A stretch of DNA of 13,334 bases from JAAOYC01 sp036481345 (GTDB taxonomy: Archaea > Nanobdellota > Nanobdellia > Woesearchaeales > WJKL01), in contig JAZGHU010000034.1 in assembly GCA_036481345.1 (NCBI GenBank), positions 1 through 13,334 on the forward strand, read 5' to 3'. The notes beneath the pieces were generated by a model. That model did no database searches and had not been told where the DNA came from. It saw only the letters and a program-made list of their open reading frames with translations. The position numbers and the translations under genes are program-made. This document shows, piece by piece, positions 1 to 6,412 of the stretch (its first letter is position 1; each line of letters opens with the position of its first letter).

Positions 1-529
1 TGATGGCAGAACAACATCAAGTGGCGGTGGAAGTAGAAGAGGAACAAGTATTGCATGTGATCCTACATGGGAATGTACTGACTGGAGTTCATGTATTAAT
101 GGTCAGTATACAAGAACATGCACTGATAAATGGAACTGTGGGGACACTTCAGGGAAGCCTTCTGAAACTATAACTTGCATTATACCTGAGCCAGAACCAG
201 AGTCAACACTTCCTCCTGTAGAAGAAGTTCCTTTAGTATTTGAAGAAGCAAAACCAAAAGGTACTGCTTTGATTTATATTATCATATCAGTAGTTGCTTT
301 AGGGTTAGCAGTAGGGGCTGGATTTGTTTTCTATGAAAGAGAAAGGGCTCATACTGCACTGCAACATGAGAAAAGCCAGCCTGTAATCAAAGATGAGTCC
401 TTGATAAAACTTCAAAGCTATGTAAATCAGATGTTAGAACAAAGATATTCTAGAGTACAGATACGAGAAGCTTTGATAAAAGAAGGATGGAAGTTAAGAG
501 TTGTAAATCAGGTGATGAAAGGTGGCTAA
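1..529 (+). CDS. C-terminal part of a membrane-anchored surface protein with a thrombospondin-1-like Cys module (5' end outside window)
   Basis: The reading frame is open from the left edge (first full codon at base 2), so only the last 175 residues are seen. They begin with a Ser/Gly-rich linker, then a Cys/Trp module (CDPTWECTDWSSC, then RTC and NCG, bases about 56-180) of the thrombospondin type-1 kind. A Pro/Glu-rich stalk follows, then one membrane segment (about bases 269-330, IYIIISVVALGLAVGAGFVF). The cytoplasmic tail ends in a charged helical motif (YVNQMLEQRYSRVQIREALIKEGW) that I recall as common at the C termini of DPANN surface proteins. Inferred topology: large external part, single anchor, short cytoplasmic tail. 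The stop overlaps the next gene by 8 nt, so the two are probably co-translated. An ATG at 269 lies inside the membrane segment and is not a credible start. The function of the missing N-terminal part is unknown. Confidence 0.75.
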   Translation, partial: DGRTTSSGGGSRRGTSIACDPTWECTDWSSCINGQYTRTCTDKWNCGDTSGKPSETITCIIPEPEPESTLPPVEEVPLVFEEAKPKGTALIYIIISVVALGLAVGAGFVFYERERAHTALQHEKSQPVIKDESLIKLQSYVNQMLEQRYSRVQIREALIKEGWKLRVVNQVMKGG

Positions 530-1226
530 GAAAAAGATAGATTTCACATTAGCTGTTTCAGTAATTTATATTTTAGTGGCAGGAGGTATTCTGATCTTTG
601 GGATGGATATGAATATAACTGGGATGGCTGTTTATAGCCCAATACAAGTTCAAGGAACTATATATCCTGGCCTGCCTGATGGAACTGAGATTGATTTTAA
701 GGTAGGTTATAGGGGGGTTGCATCTACAACATTGAAAGATAGCGGATATGGATATGAAGAAAAAGTGATCTTTGAGATGGATGATCCAACTACTGCAAAG
801 ATAGAAGGTTATGCACCAGGAGATATTGTTAATGTGTATATTATGGATGTAGGTGTTGTTGAATTTTCTAGTTTTGAAGGGATTGTTAATGAGAAGAATA
901 TTCATATTCCAGCAAGCAAAAGATTTGAAGTTGCAAATAAAGCAGCTTATGCTGTTGTAAAAAGAAGTTGTGTTCCTAGCTGGCAATGCGGAGAATGGAG
1001 TGCTTGTGTCAATGATATGAGGACAAGGATTTGCAGTGATATGAATAATTGCGGTGTGGAAGATGATAAATCTGCTGAATCAGAAGTATGTACAACAAAA
1101 GTTCCTCTTCTTGAATCTCCATTGGCAACTATAAAAGATAAGATATCCTTTGAAGTTGTGATTCTAGGATTGGTTGTTATTATGTTGATTGGATTTACAA
1201 TTTATGTGGTAAGAAAAGTAAAATGA
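522..1226 (+). CDS. Two-anchor surface protein with a thrombospondin-1-like Cys/Trp module
   Basis: This 234-residue protein starts at GTG (522), overlapping the upstream stop codon. The GTG start is preferred because it includes the N-terminal hydrophobic segment (residues about 10-35) ending in NITGMAVY, a pattern I associate with DPANN archaeal surface proteins. Residues about 45-120 look like an extracellular beta-rich domain. Residues about 148-190 form a Cys/Trp module (CVPSWQCGEWSAC, then RTRIC, NNCG and EVC) closely matching the module in the gene just upstream. A second membrane segment (about 210-230, VVILGLVVIMLIGFTIYVV) and a short basic tail (RKVK) end the protein. The middle probably lies outside the cell, held at both ends. 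Its partner is likely the upstream protein, given the shared module and gene overlap. Molecular function is not recognisable. Confidence 0.75.
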   Translation: MAKKKIDFTLAVSVIYILVAGGILIFGMDMNITGMAVYSPIQVQGTIYPGLPDGTEIDFKVGYRGVASTTLKDSGYGYEEKVIFEMDDPTTAKIEGYAPGDIVNVYIMDVGVVEFSSFEGIVNEKNIHIPASKRFEVANKAAYAVVKRSCVPSWQCGEWSACVNDMRTRICSDMNNCGVEDDKSAESEVCTTKVPLLESPLATIKDKISFEVVILGLVVIMLIGFTIYVVRKVK

Positions 1227-1240
1227 TCAAGGAAAACAAC

Positions 1241-1260
1241 CTTTTTGCTTCCGCAAAAAG
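1241..1260. repeat. Perfect hairpin A1 upstream of enolase
   Basis: The sequence ctttttgc-ttcc-gcaaaaag has an 8-bp perfect stem and a 4-nt loop. Flanking TCAAG (1227-1231) and CTTGA (1261-1265) could extend it across a 9-nt bulge. It is the first of two hairpins filling the 88-nt gap before enolase. No T-run follows, so it does not look like an intrinsic terminator. Confidence 0.75.
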
Positions 1261-1278
1261 CTTGACCAAAATCACCTG

Positions 1279-1304
1279 GTTGGACATTGCTATGCAAGTC
1301 CAAC
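1279..1304. repeat. Hairpin A2 upstream of enolase
   Basis: The stem is gttggac/gtccaac (7 bp), then one bulged A, then ttgc/gcaa (4 bp) closing a 3-nt loop (tat). It lies 10 nt before the enolase start codon. Like A1 its tip reads GC-loop-GC, and its outer arm (gttgg...ccaac) resembles hairpin B1 inside the enolase gene. It could affect translation of enolase, but its position also fits an inserted palindromic element. Confidence 0.75.
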
Positions 1305-1314
1305 GAACTAGACA

Positions 1315-2619
1315 ATGATTAAGAAAATTAAAGCGAGAGAGATATTGGATTCACGAGGAAATCCGACTGTAGAAGTAGAGGTAACAACATATAGAGGAAT
1401 ATTTAGAGCTGCTGTTCCATCTGGAGCTTCAACTGGAAAACATGAAGCTTGGGAATTAAGAGATAAAGGCAAAAGATATAATGGAAAAGGTGTGTTGAAA
1501 GCTGTTAATAATGTCAATAACAAGATTGCTCCTAAGCTTAAAGGTTGGGATGAGAGAAAGCAGTTTGAGATTGACAATATCATGATTAACTTAGATGGAA
1601 CTTCTAATAAAAGAAGATTAGGAGCTAATGCTATTTTGGGAGTTTCAATGGCTGTATGTAAAGCTGGTGCTTTTAGGAAAAAGAAAAAATTATATGATCA
1701 TATTTCTGCATTAATGGAAATTAAAGTTGGCAAAAGCCAACAGAGTTCCAGCAAAGCTGGAACTAAACAATCTGTAATGCCTGTTCCTGCATTTAATGTT
1801 ATAAATGGCGGAAAACATGCAGGAAATAAGTTAGATGTACAGGAATATATGATCCTGCCTGTTGGTGCAGGTAGTTTCAAGCAAGGATTGCAGATTGGAG
1901 CAGAAATTTATCATGTTTTGAAAGAGATTATTAGGAAAAAATATGGCAGGAACTCTGTAAATGTTGGAGATGAAGGTGGATTTGCTCCTCCTCTTTCTAA
2001 AATTGAAGAACCTTTGAAATTGCTTGTTTCTGCTATTAAGAAAGCAGGTTATTCTGGAAAAGTAAAAATAGGTATGGATTGTGCTGCTTCTGAATTTTTT
2101 AAAGGTGGAAGATATCATGTTGATGGAAAGAAATTGACAGGAGAGAAATTATCTCAAGTTTATTCAAAATTAATTGAGAAGTATCCTATTGTAAGTATTG
2201 AAGATCCTTTTGATGAGGATGATTTTGAAATATGGACAGATTTTGCAGGAAAAATTGGTGAGAAAGTGCAGATTGTTGGAGATGATCTGCTATGTACAAA
2301 CTGTGACAGGATGGAAATGGCAATCAAAGATGATTGCTGTAATGCTTTGCTGCTGAAAGTGAATCAGATCGGAACTGTGACTGAGTCAATTGAAGCTGCA
2401 AAGATGGCGCAGGAAGAGAGGTGGGGAGTTATGGTAAGTCATAGGAGTGGAGAGACTTGCGATAACTTTATTGCTGACTTGGCTGTTGGGTTGAATGCTG
2501 GACAGATCAAGTCAGGAGCAACGTGCAGGGGAGAGAGGTTAGCAAAGTATAATCAATTGTTAAGAATTGAAGAAGAAAGTAGAAAAGGATATGCTGGAAG
2601 GAATTTTAGAGGACCATGA
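1315..2619 (+). CDS. eno: Enolase (phosphopyruvate hydratase)
   Basis: Converts 2-phosphoglycerate to phosphoenolpyruvate in the cytoplasm. The 434-residue protein carries the family motifs: AREILDSRGNPTVE near the N terminus, SGASTGKHEA (about 37-46), the catalytic-loop His in GGKHAGN (H168), the catalytic Glu in GDEGGFAP (E220), Mg ligands D255 (GMD), E296 (IEDP) and D323 (GDD), the catalytic Lys in LLLKVNQ (K348), SHRSGE (375-380) and K399. All key residues are present, so it should be active. Residues 138-150 are an extra loop between the N-terminal domain and the barrel (before MPVPAFNVINGG); this is exactly the stretch encoded by the two hairpins at 1726-1763. No clear Shine-Dalgarno or TATA box precedes the ATG, so it may be transcribed with the upstream genes. 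It overlaps the phosphoglycerate mutase start by ATGA. Confidence 0.97.
   Translation: MIKKIKAREILDSRGNPTVEVEVTTYRGIFRAAVPSGASTGKHEAWELRDKGKRYNGKGVLKAVNNVNNKIAPKLKGWDERKQFEIDNIMINLDGTSNKRRLGANAILGVSMAVCKAGAFRKKKKLYDHISALMEIKVGKSQQSSSKAGTKQSVMPVPAFNVINGGKHAGNKLDVQEYMILPVGAGSFKQGLQIGAEIYHVLKEIIRKKYGRNSVNVGDEGGFAPPLSKIEEPLKLLVSAIKKAGYSGKVKIGMDCAASEFFKGGRYHVDGKKLTGEKLSQVYSKLIEKYPIVSIEDPFDEDDFEIWTDFAGKIGEKVQIVGDDLLCTNCDRMEMAIKDDCCNALLLKVNQIGTVTESIEAAKMAQEERWGVMVSHRSGETCDNFIADLAVGLNAGQIKSGATCRGERLAKYNQLLRIEEESRKGYAGRNFRGP
1726..1741. repeat. Perfect hairpin B1 inside enolase
   Basis: The sequence gttggc-aaaa-gccaac has a 6-bp perfect stem and a 4-nt loop. It is read in frame as part of V138-Q143 of enolase. 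The tip reads GC-loop-GC. It is the first half of a back-to-back pair with hairpin B2, separated by 3 nt. Confidence 0.85.
1745..1763. repeat. Perfect hairpin B2 inside enolase
   Basis: The sequence gttccagc-aaa-gctggaac has an 8-bp perfect stem and a 3-nt loop. It encodes part of S144-T150 of enolase. Together B1 and B2 span 38 bp, or 13 codons, which matches the apparent extra length of enolase at this loop. Confidence 0.85.
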
Positions 2620-3281
2620 AGTTAAAAATATACCTTTTTAGACATGGGCAGACTTATTTTAATAGAGACCATAGATTTACAGGTTGGAAAGATTCTAAGT
2701 TAACTCCACAAGGAATTAAAGATGCGAAGAAAGTTGCTTTGAAATTAAAAAATAAGAAATTTCAAGTTGCATATCAGACGAGGCTTAGTCGTAGTAAAGA
2801 TACATTAAAACCTGTTCTAAAATATCATCCCGAATGCAAGGAAATAATAACAGATGATAGGATGATTGAAAGAAGTTATGGAAAATTACAAGGACAGAGT
2901 CATACTGGATTTGTTGATAGGGTTGGAGAGAAAGCTTATGATGTAATTGAAGAAGGAGATGTTATTGATGATTTTGCTCCTTCTGTTAGAGAGAAAGTTG
3001 AAGATTTGATTGGCAAAGCTGAATTGCAGATAATAAGAAGAAGTTATGATGTTCCTCCTCCTGGTGGGGAAAGTGTAAAAGATGTTGAGAAAAGAGTTAA
3101 AAGTTTTCTTAAAGATTTGCTTAAGAAAATGAAAAAAGAGAAAGTGAATGTTGCAATATCTGCTCATGGAAATTCAATGAGGCCATTTAGAAGATATTTT
3201 GAAAAGTTAACAATAAAACAGATGATGAAGCTTGAAAATCCTTGGGATGATTATTTTGAGTATAGTGTTGATGTTAAATGA
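2616..3281 (+). CDS. gpmA: 2,3-bisphosphoglycerate-dependent phosphoglycerate mutase
   Basis: Interconverts 3- and 2-phosphoglycerate, the step before enolase, through a phosphohistidine intermediate. The 221-residue protein belongs to the histidine phosphatase superfamily: LFRHGQT at residues 7-13 with the phosphorylated H10, the phosphate-binding Arg of TRLSRS (about 55-60), the acid Glu of MIERSYGKLQG (E85), YDVPPPGGES (about 144-153) and the second His in SAHGNSMRP (H184). FTGWKDSKLT (21-30) matches the GpmA-type substrate region, which argues for a true mutase rather than a generic phosphatase. Most archaea are known to use the cofactor-independent enzyme, so this type may have come from bacteria (inference). 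The start overlaps the enolase stop (ATGA), and the stop overlaps the next start in the same way, indicating translational coupling of two consecutive glycolytic enzymes. Confidence 0.92.
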   Translation: MKLKIYLFRHGQTYFNRDHRFTGWKDSKLTPQGIKDAKKVALKLKNKKFQVAYQTRLSRSKDTLKPVLKYHPECKEIITDDRMIERSYGKLQGQSHTGFVDRVGEKAYDVIEEGDVIDDFAPSVREKVEDLIGKAELQIIRRSYDVPPPGGESVKDVEKRVKSFLKDLLKKMKKEKVNVAISAHGNSMRPFRRYFEKLTIKQMMKLENPWDDYFEYSVDVK

Positions 3282-4627
3282 AAAAGATCTTAATATTTGT
3301 ATTAGTGTTAATCTTGAATATTTTCTTAGTTTCTGCTGTTTCTAATGTTCAACATTTTGTTGAAGGAAATGAAGTCACATTCACTTATCAAGGAACTCCT
3401 CCTTTTTTAATTAATATAAGGCCAGATACAAATATTGGACAAAATGGTGGTTACTTGTGGGCAAGAACTGATTCAAATTTTTTCACTTATGATATGAGTT
3501 TTGCAAATAATCCTTCCAACCAATTTTATTATGGTATTAAAGATACATTTATAGAGGCTGTTTGGAGTGAAGGGGCTATTTTTGAACTTGGACAAACAGT
3601 ATCAATAGATGAAAAGTGTGTTGAGCTGATTCCAGGACATAATGATCTATCTAAAAACAGAATCAATATTGTTTTTGTCAGTATTAATGAGGATATGAGT
3701 TTATTAATTAATCATGCAACTGCAAGTGTTAACTATGATTCAGATGATATCGGTTTGATGGCTATTGAACCTTTCAAATCAAATAAAGATAAATTTAATT
3801 TCTTTTATGTAGATGAAGTTGGATATGTTGACCTTAGCACAGTACAAAGTGACTATGGTTGGGAAGCAAATCCTGAAATAGACAGATTACGGGCACATTG
3901 TAGTCTTAATAATGTGTATGGCATTGCTCTTACAGACCTCAATATAGTAAATAATGCAGAGTTTGGTGGAAACGTAAAAATGAGACATTTTGATACGCCC
4001 AGACCACACACTGTTGTGCATGAATTTGGCCATTCTTTTGGGTTATTATTGGATGAAAGAAAAACAGCAAATACTTTACATATTCAAGAAGGCATCCAAA
4101 ATAGGAATTGTTATTTTGCAACTGACATCAGTTGTATTACTGAAGAAGAATGTTATTTATCAGGAACAGTTACAAAATGTAAAAACTTAACTACTTGTTT
4201 TTCAACTCCTGAATCAATAGCTGATTGTGAAGAAAATTCTGACTGGAGAGATTTAATAGGGAATGGATGTGGTGAAGATGGTGTTATTGATTGTCCTAGA
4301 AATTATATTAATATAACAGAAGAAGAATGTAATTTTGATGAAGGGATTTATACATGTAAAGATGTAAATAGGAGCATATTAGAAATTCCTGAATCTAATG
4401 TTGAAATTAGTTGCAATTTGAAATGTGTGTTCATCGATGGATATAAATCTGTAGCTGGAGGTATTATGTTATCTTCAGGCAATTATTTTAATTTTGGTCC
4501 TTTTAATGAAAGACTCTTGTGTAATAGAATCAAGGATTTGACAGGTTCAGTTGGAGGGATTTGTGACGATTTGTGTTTGGATGGGTGTTCTTCTGGAGAA
4601 AAATGTATTGGAGGAGTATGTCAGTAA
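3278..4627 (+). CDS. Secreted M64-like zinc metallopeptidase with Cys-rich C terminus
   Basis: This 449-residue protein begins with a signal peptide (MKKILIFVLVLILNIFLVSA). The zinc-peptidase motif HEFGHSFGLLLDE lies at residues 248-260 (ligands H248 and H252, catalytic E249, third ligand probably D259), which fits peptidase family M64 (IgA-peptidase-like, HExxHxxGxLxDE). Upstream, NRINIVFVSINEDM (about 127-140) and the EPFKSNKDKFNFFYVDEVGY region (about 164-183) also resemble that family. After the active site come about 185 residues with many Cys, ending in CDDLCLDGCSSGEKCIGGVC, probably disulfide-bonded outside the cell. No C-terminal membrane anchor is seen, so the protein is likely released or held by other surface proteins. 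It is coupled to gpmA by an ATGA overlap, an odd neighbour for a glycolytic gene. The substrate is unknown. The zinc peptidase call is firm; M64 membership is likely. Confidence 0.8.
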   Translation: MKKILIFVLVLILNIFLVSAVSNVQHFVEGNEVTFTYQGTPPFLINIRPDTNIGQNGGYLWARTDSNFFTYDMSFANNPSNQFYYGIKDTFIEAVWSEGAIFELGQTVSIDEKCVELIPGHNDLSKNRINIVFVSINEDMSLLINHATASVNYDSDDIGLMAIEPFKSNKDKFNFFYVDEVGYVDLSTVQSDYGWEANPEIDRLRAHCSLNNVYGIALTDLNIVNNAEFGGNVKMRHFDTPRPHTVVHEFGHSFGLLLDERKTANTLHIQEGIQNRNCYFATDISCITEEECYLSGTVTKCKNLTTCFSTPESIADCEENSDWRDLIGNGCGEDGVIDCPRNYINITEEECNFDEGIYTCKDVNRSILEIPESNVEISCNLKCVFIDGYKSVAGGIMLSSGNYFNFGPFNERLLCNRIKDLTGSVGGICDDLCLDGCSSGEKCIGGVCQ

Positions 4628-4651
4628 TTCTTAGCTCAATGTTAAGTAAAG

Positions 4652-4659
4652 TTTATATA
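4652..4659 (+). promoter_or_regulatory. TATA box for the arrestin-like gene
   Basis: The AT-rich box tttatata lies in the only sizeable gap of this region. Initiation about 27 nt downstream (near 4683) would leave about 8 nt before the ATG at 4691, including the GGTGG at 4682-4686 that could pair with 16S rRNA. Confidence 0.5.
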
Positions 4660-4690
4660 ATTCTTTTAATTTCTATAGTTGGGTGGTAAA

Positions 4691-5131
4691 ATGTTCGGAT
4701 TTGGAAAAGGAAAAATTGAAATTAAATTAGACAAATATGAGTTTGTGCCTGGAGATACTATTTCAGGAACATTAGTTCTTAAGTTGAAGAAGCCATTAGA
4801 AGCAAATGAGTTAACAATCGGTATTGAAGGGTATCAGAAAACAGTTCAAGGATATGGGAATAGCAGGAATTACAGGACTACAAAAGTTTTTGATTTTGAA
4901 AAACCTCTTGATGGAGCAAAAGGATATTCTACTCAACCACAAGAGTATAAATTTACATTAAAGATTCCTTCAAGTGTTGCAACTGGAAAGATAGAAGGTG
5001 CTTTGGGAGGAGTAGTTAAAGCAGCACAATTGTTGACTCAAACAAGAAGCAGGATTGACTGGAGAGTTGTCGGCAGATTAAAAGTTAAGGGCTTTGATGT
5101 GTCTAAGAAAGTCAAGATTAATGTTGGATAG
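4691..5131 (+). CDS. Arrestin-fold-like (Spo0M/arrestin N-terminal type) protein
   Basis: The 146-residue protein starts MFGFGKGKIEIKLDKYEFVPGD and continues TISGTLVLKLKKPLEANELTIGIEGY, the usual opening of arrestin-like beta-sandwich proteins (an 'x-PGDxIxGxLxLxLxKPxxAxxLxIxxxG' type pattern). The rest is predicted beta-rich (FTLKIPSSVATG, IDWRVVGRLKVKGFDVSKKVKI), so one sandwich domain fills the protein. There is no signal peptide or membrane segment, so it is probably cytoplasmic. A TTG 12 nt upstream in frame would add four residues, but it precedes the predicted transcription start, so ATG at 4691 was chosen. It is followed after 10 nt by an HD-domain gene, probably in one transcript. 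Such proteins are usually scaffolds or adaptors; the partner is unknown. The call is moderately sure. Confidence 0.65.
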   Translation: MFGFGKGKIEIKLDKYEFVPGDTISGTLVLKLKKPLEANELTIGIEGYQKTVQGYGNSRNYRTTKVFDFEKPLDGAKGYSTQPQEYKFTLKIPSSVATGKIEGALGGVVKAAQLLTQTRSRIDWRVVGRLKVKGFDVSKKVKINVG

Positions 5132-5141
5132 CTTTTTTATT

Positions 5142-5696
5142 ATGAAACTTTCTAAAAAAACAGAAGAAAAACTGAAAACTGCTGTTATTAAATATTTGAA
5201 AAAAGAAGGTCCTAGTTTTGATATCCCCCATACAAAAGCAGCAGTATATTATATGAAAAAGTTATTAAAAGAAGAAAAAGGCAATGAAAAAATTCTTGTT
5301 TCTACAATGTATTTGCATGATGTAGGATATTATAGATTAATAAAGAATAATAAAAACCTTGAGAAAAGACTAAAAGCTAAAAAAAGGCACATGAAAAGAG
5401 GAGCTAAACTAGCTAAGAAAATTCTGAAAAAAATTGGTGGTTTTTCTAAGGACGAAATTAAAAGAATCTCTTATTTAGTCAAAACACACGATATTTTGGA
5501 AAGAAAAAGAGGCACTGATGAACAGCTTGTATTTGAAACAGATAGTTTAGCTATGATTGATAAAAAAAGGGTTCCAGGGACACTTTCTAAAAAAGAGTAT
5601 AAAAGATTTTTAGAGATCTTTAAGAGAAAAAGATTGCCTGATTTTAAAACAAAGAGCGGGAAAAGATTTTTGAATAACTTTTTAAAAACCGATTAA
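5142..5696 (+). CDS. HD-domain phosphohydrolase
   Basis: This 184-residue basic protein carries an HD metal-binding pattern: DIPH (H30), the LHD doublet (H59-D60, YLHDVGYYR), a following His (H83, in HMKRGAKLAKKIL), KTHD (H116-D117) and a late Asp in SLAMID (D140). The family hydrolyses phosphate esters, often of nucleotides, using one or two metal ions. The substrate here cannot be told. The frame stays open upstream to an ATG at 5094, but that would overlap the arrestin-like gene by 38 nt and add residues unlike the family; ATG at 5142 is preferred. The gene sits 10 nt after the arrestin-like gene and 12 nt before the next, so co-transcription is likely. The high Lys/Arg content (including the C-terminal third) could reflect nucleic-acid binding, which is only inference. 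Confidence 0.75.
   Translation: MKLSKKTEEKLKTAVIKYLKKEGPSFDIPHTKAAVYYMKKLLKEEKGNEKILVSTMYLHDVGYYRLIKNNKNLEKRLKAKKRHMKRGAKLAKKILKKIGGFSKDEIKRISYLVKTHDILERKRGTDEQLVFETDSLAMIDKKRVPGTLSKKEYKRFLEIFKRKRLPDFKTKSGKRFLNNFLKTD
5679..5688 (+). promoter_or_regulatory. Possible TATA box for the gene at 5709
   Basis: The run ttttt-aaaaa is centred about 26 nt before the ATG at 5709, the spacing seen for other leaderless genes in this window. It lies within the end of the HD-domain gene. It is less canonical than the others. Confidence 0.35.
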
Positions 5697-5708
5697 TTCT
5701 TTTTAGTT

Positions 5709-6389
5709 ATGGGGCATTGTTTAGAATTATTTAATTTTCAGAAAAGATATAATGTAATTAGATTTGAGTTTCATAAAAATAAATATGTTATTGATTTGGA
5801 TTGTTTTTTTCAAGATTTTTTTGATCAAAGAGATAATCAATTAGGAAAACCTCGGGATTATGTAAGATATGAAACAACAGGAGAAGTTACTACATATCAT
5901 TTTAAAATAGAAGAATTGATAGAAGCTTTTCTTTGGAATTATTCGCCTAATGAATTCGCTGGCTTTTTGGAAGAAAATCTTACAGAAGATACAATGCAAT
6001 CAGAAGTTTTAGTGGATTTAGTAAGAAGAACTTATAAAGATTATAAAATTGCATTTTTTGGTTCTGGTACTGGACAGATTGGTGCCATCAACTTTCCTGT
6101 TGAGGAGATTGCACAAAGACTTCCAGAATCTTATTTTACTGGAGTGAAATATGATCAAAAAACTATTATTTGGGATGAAGGTGGTAATATTTTTGGCAAA
6201 GATAGATTTCCAGCGAGTCCATCTATAAGTTGGAGAAAAACAAAGGCAATAAGAAAAAGATTAGCTGAAAATGATGATCCTATTTTGGTGTTAAGTACTC
6301 ATGAAGGCCCTAAACTTCATCCAGCAAATATAGCAGTGCATTATGAATTTCCATTAGAAGATTATGAACTTATTAAAAAAACTTTATAA
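5709..6389 (+). CDS. Hypothetical cytoplasmic protein
   Basis: This 226-residue protein is not recognised. It has no signal peptide or membrane segment. The N-terminal half is acidic and aromatic (VIDLDCFFQDFFDQRDNQ; then VRYETTGEVTTYHFKIEELIEAFLWNYSP, mostly predicted mixed alpha/beta). The middle has a glycine cluster (FFGSGTGQIGAINFP, about residues 117-131) that is not a standard Walker or Rossmann motif. The C-terminal half has WDEGGNIFGKDRFPASPSISWRK and an unusual LSTHEGPKLHPANIAVHYEFP with two His and one Asp/Glu cluster, which might bind a metal, though no known motif matches. It follows the HD-domain gene by 12 nt and precedes the helicase gene by 23 nt. Codon use looks like that of its neighbours, so it is very probably a real gene. 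I assign no function. Confidence 0.65.
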   Translation: MGHCLELFNFQKRYNVIRFEFHKNKYVIDLDCFFQDFFDQRDNQLGKPRDYVRYETTGEVTTYHFKIEELIEAFLWNYSPNEFAGFLEENLTEDTMQSEVLVDLVRRTYKDYKIAFFGSGTGQIGAINFPVEEIAQRLPESYFTGVKYDQKTIIWDEGGNIFGKDRFPASPSISWRKTKAIRKRLAENDDPILVLSTHEGPKLHPANIAVHYEFPLEDYELIKKTL

Positions 6390-6390
6390 A
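6383..6390 (+). promoter_or_regulatory. TATA box for the Hel308-like stub
   Basis: The canonical box tttataaa overlaps the stop codon of the preceding gene. Its centre is about 26 nt before the ATG at 6413, which predicts a leaderless mRNA and an independent promoter for the truncated helicase. Confidence 0.6.
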
Positions 6391-6412
6391 CAAACTTGAA
6401 TTCTTTCAGATT

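Noticed and set aside
1241..1260. Intrinsic terminator before enolase
   Set aside because: The stem is good but no T-run follows on the plus strand, and a second hairpin of the same type follows instead.
4679..4690. TTG start for the arrestin-like gene
   Set aside because: It precedes the transcription start predicted from the TATA box; ATG at 4691 follows a GGTGG and opens the conserved domain directly.
5094..5141. Earlier ATG for the HD-domain gene
   Set aside because: It would overlap the upstream gene by 38 nt and add residues not expected for the family.
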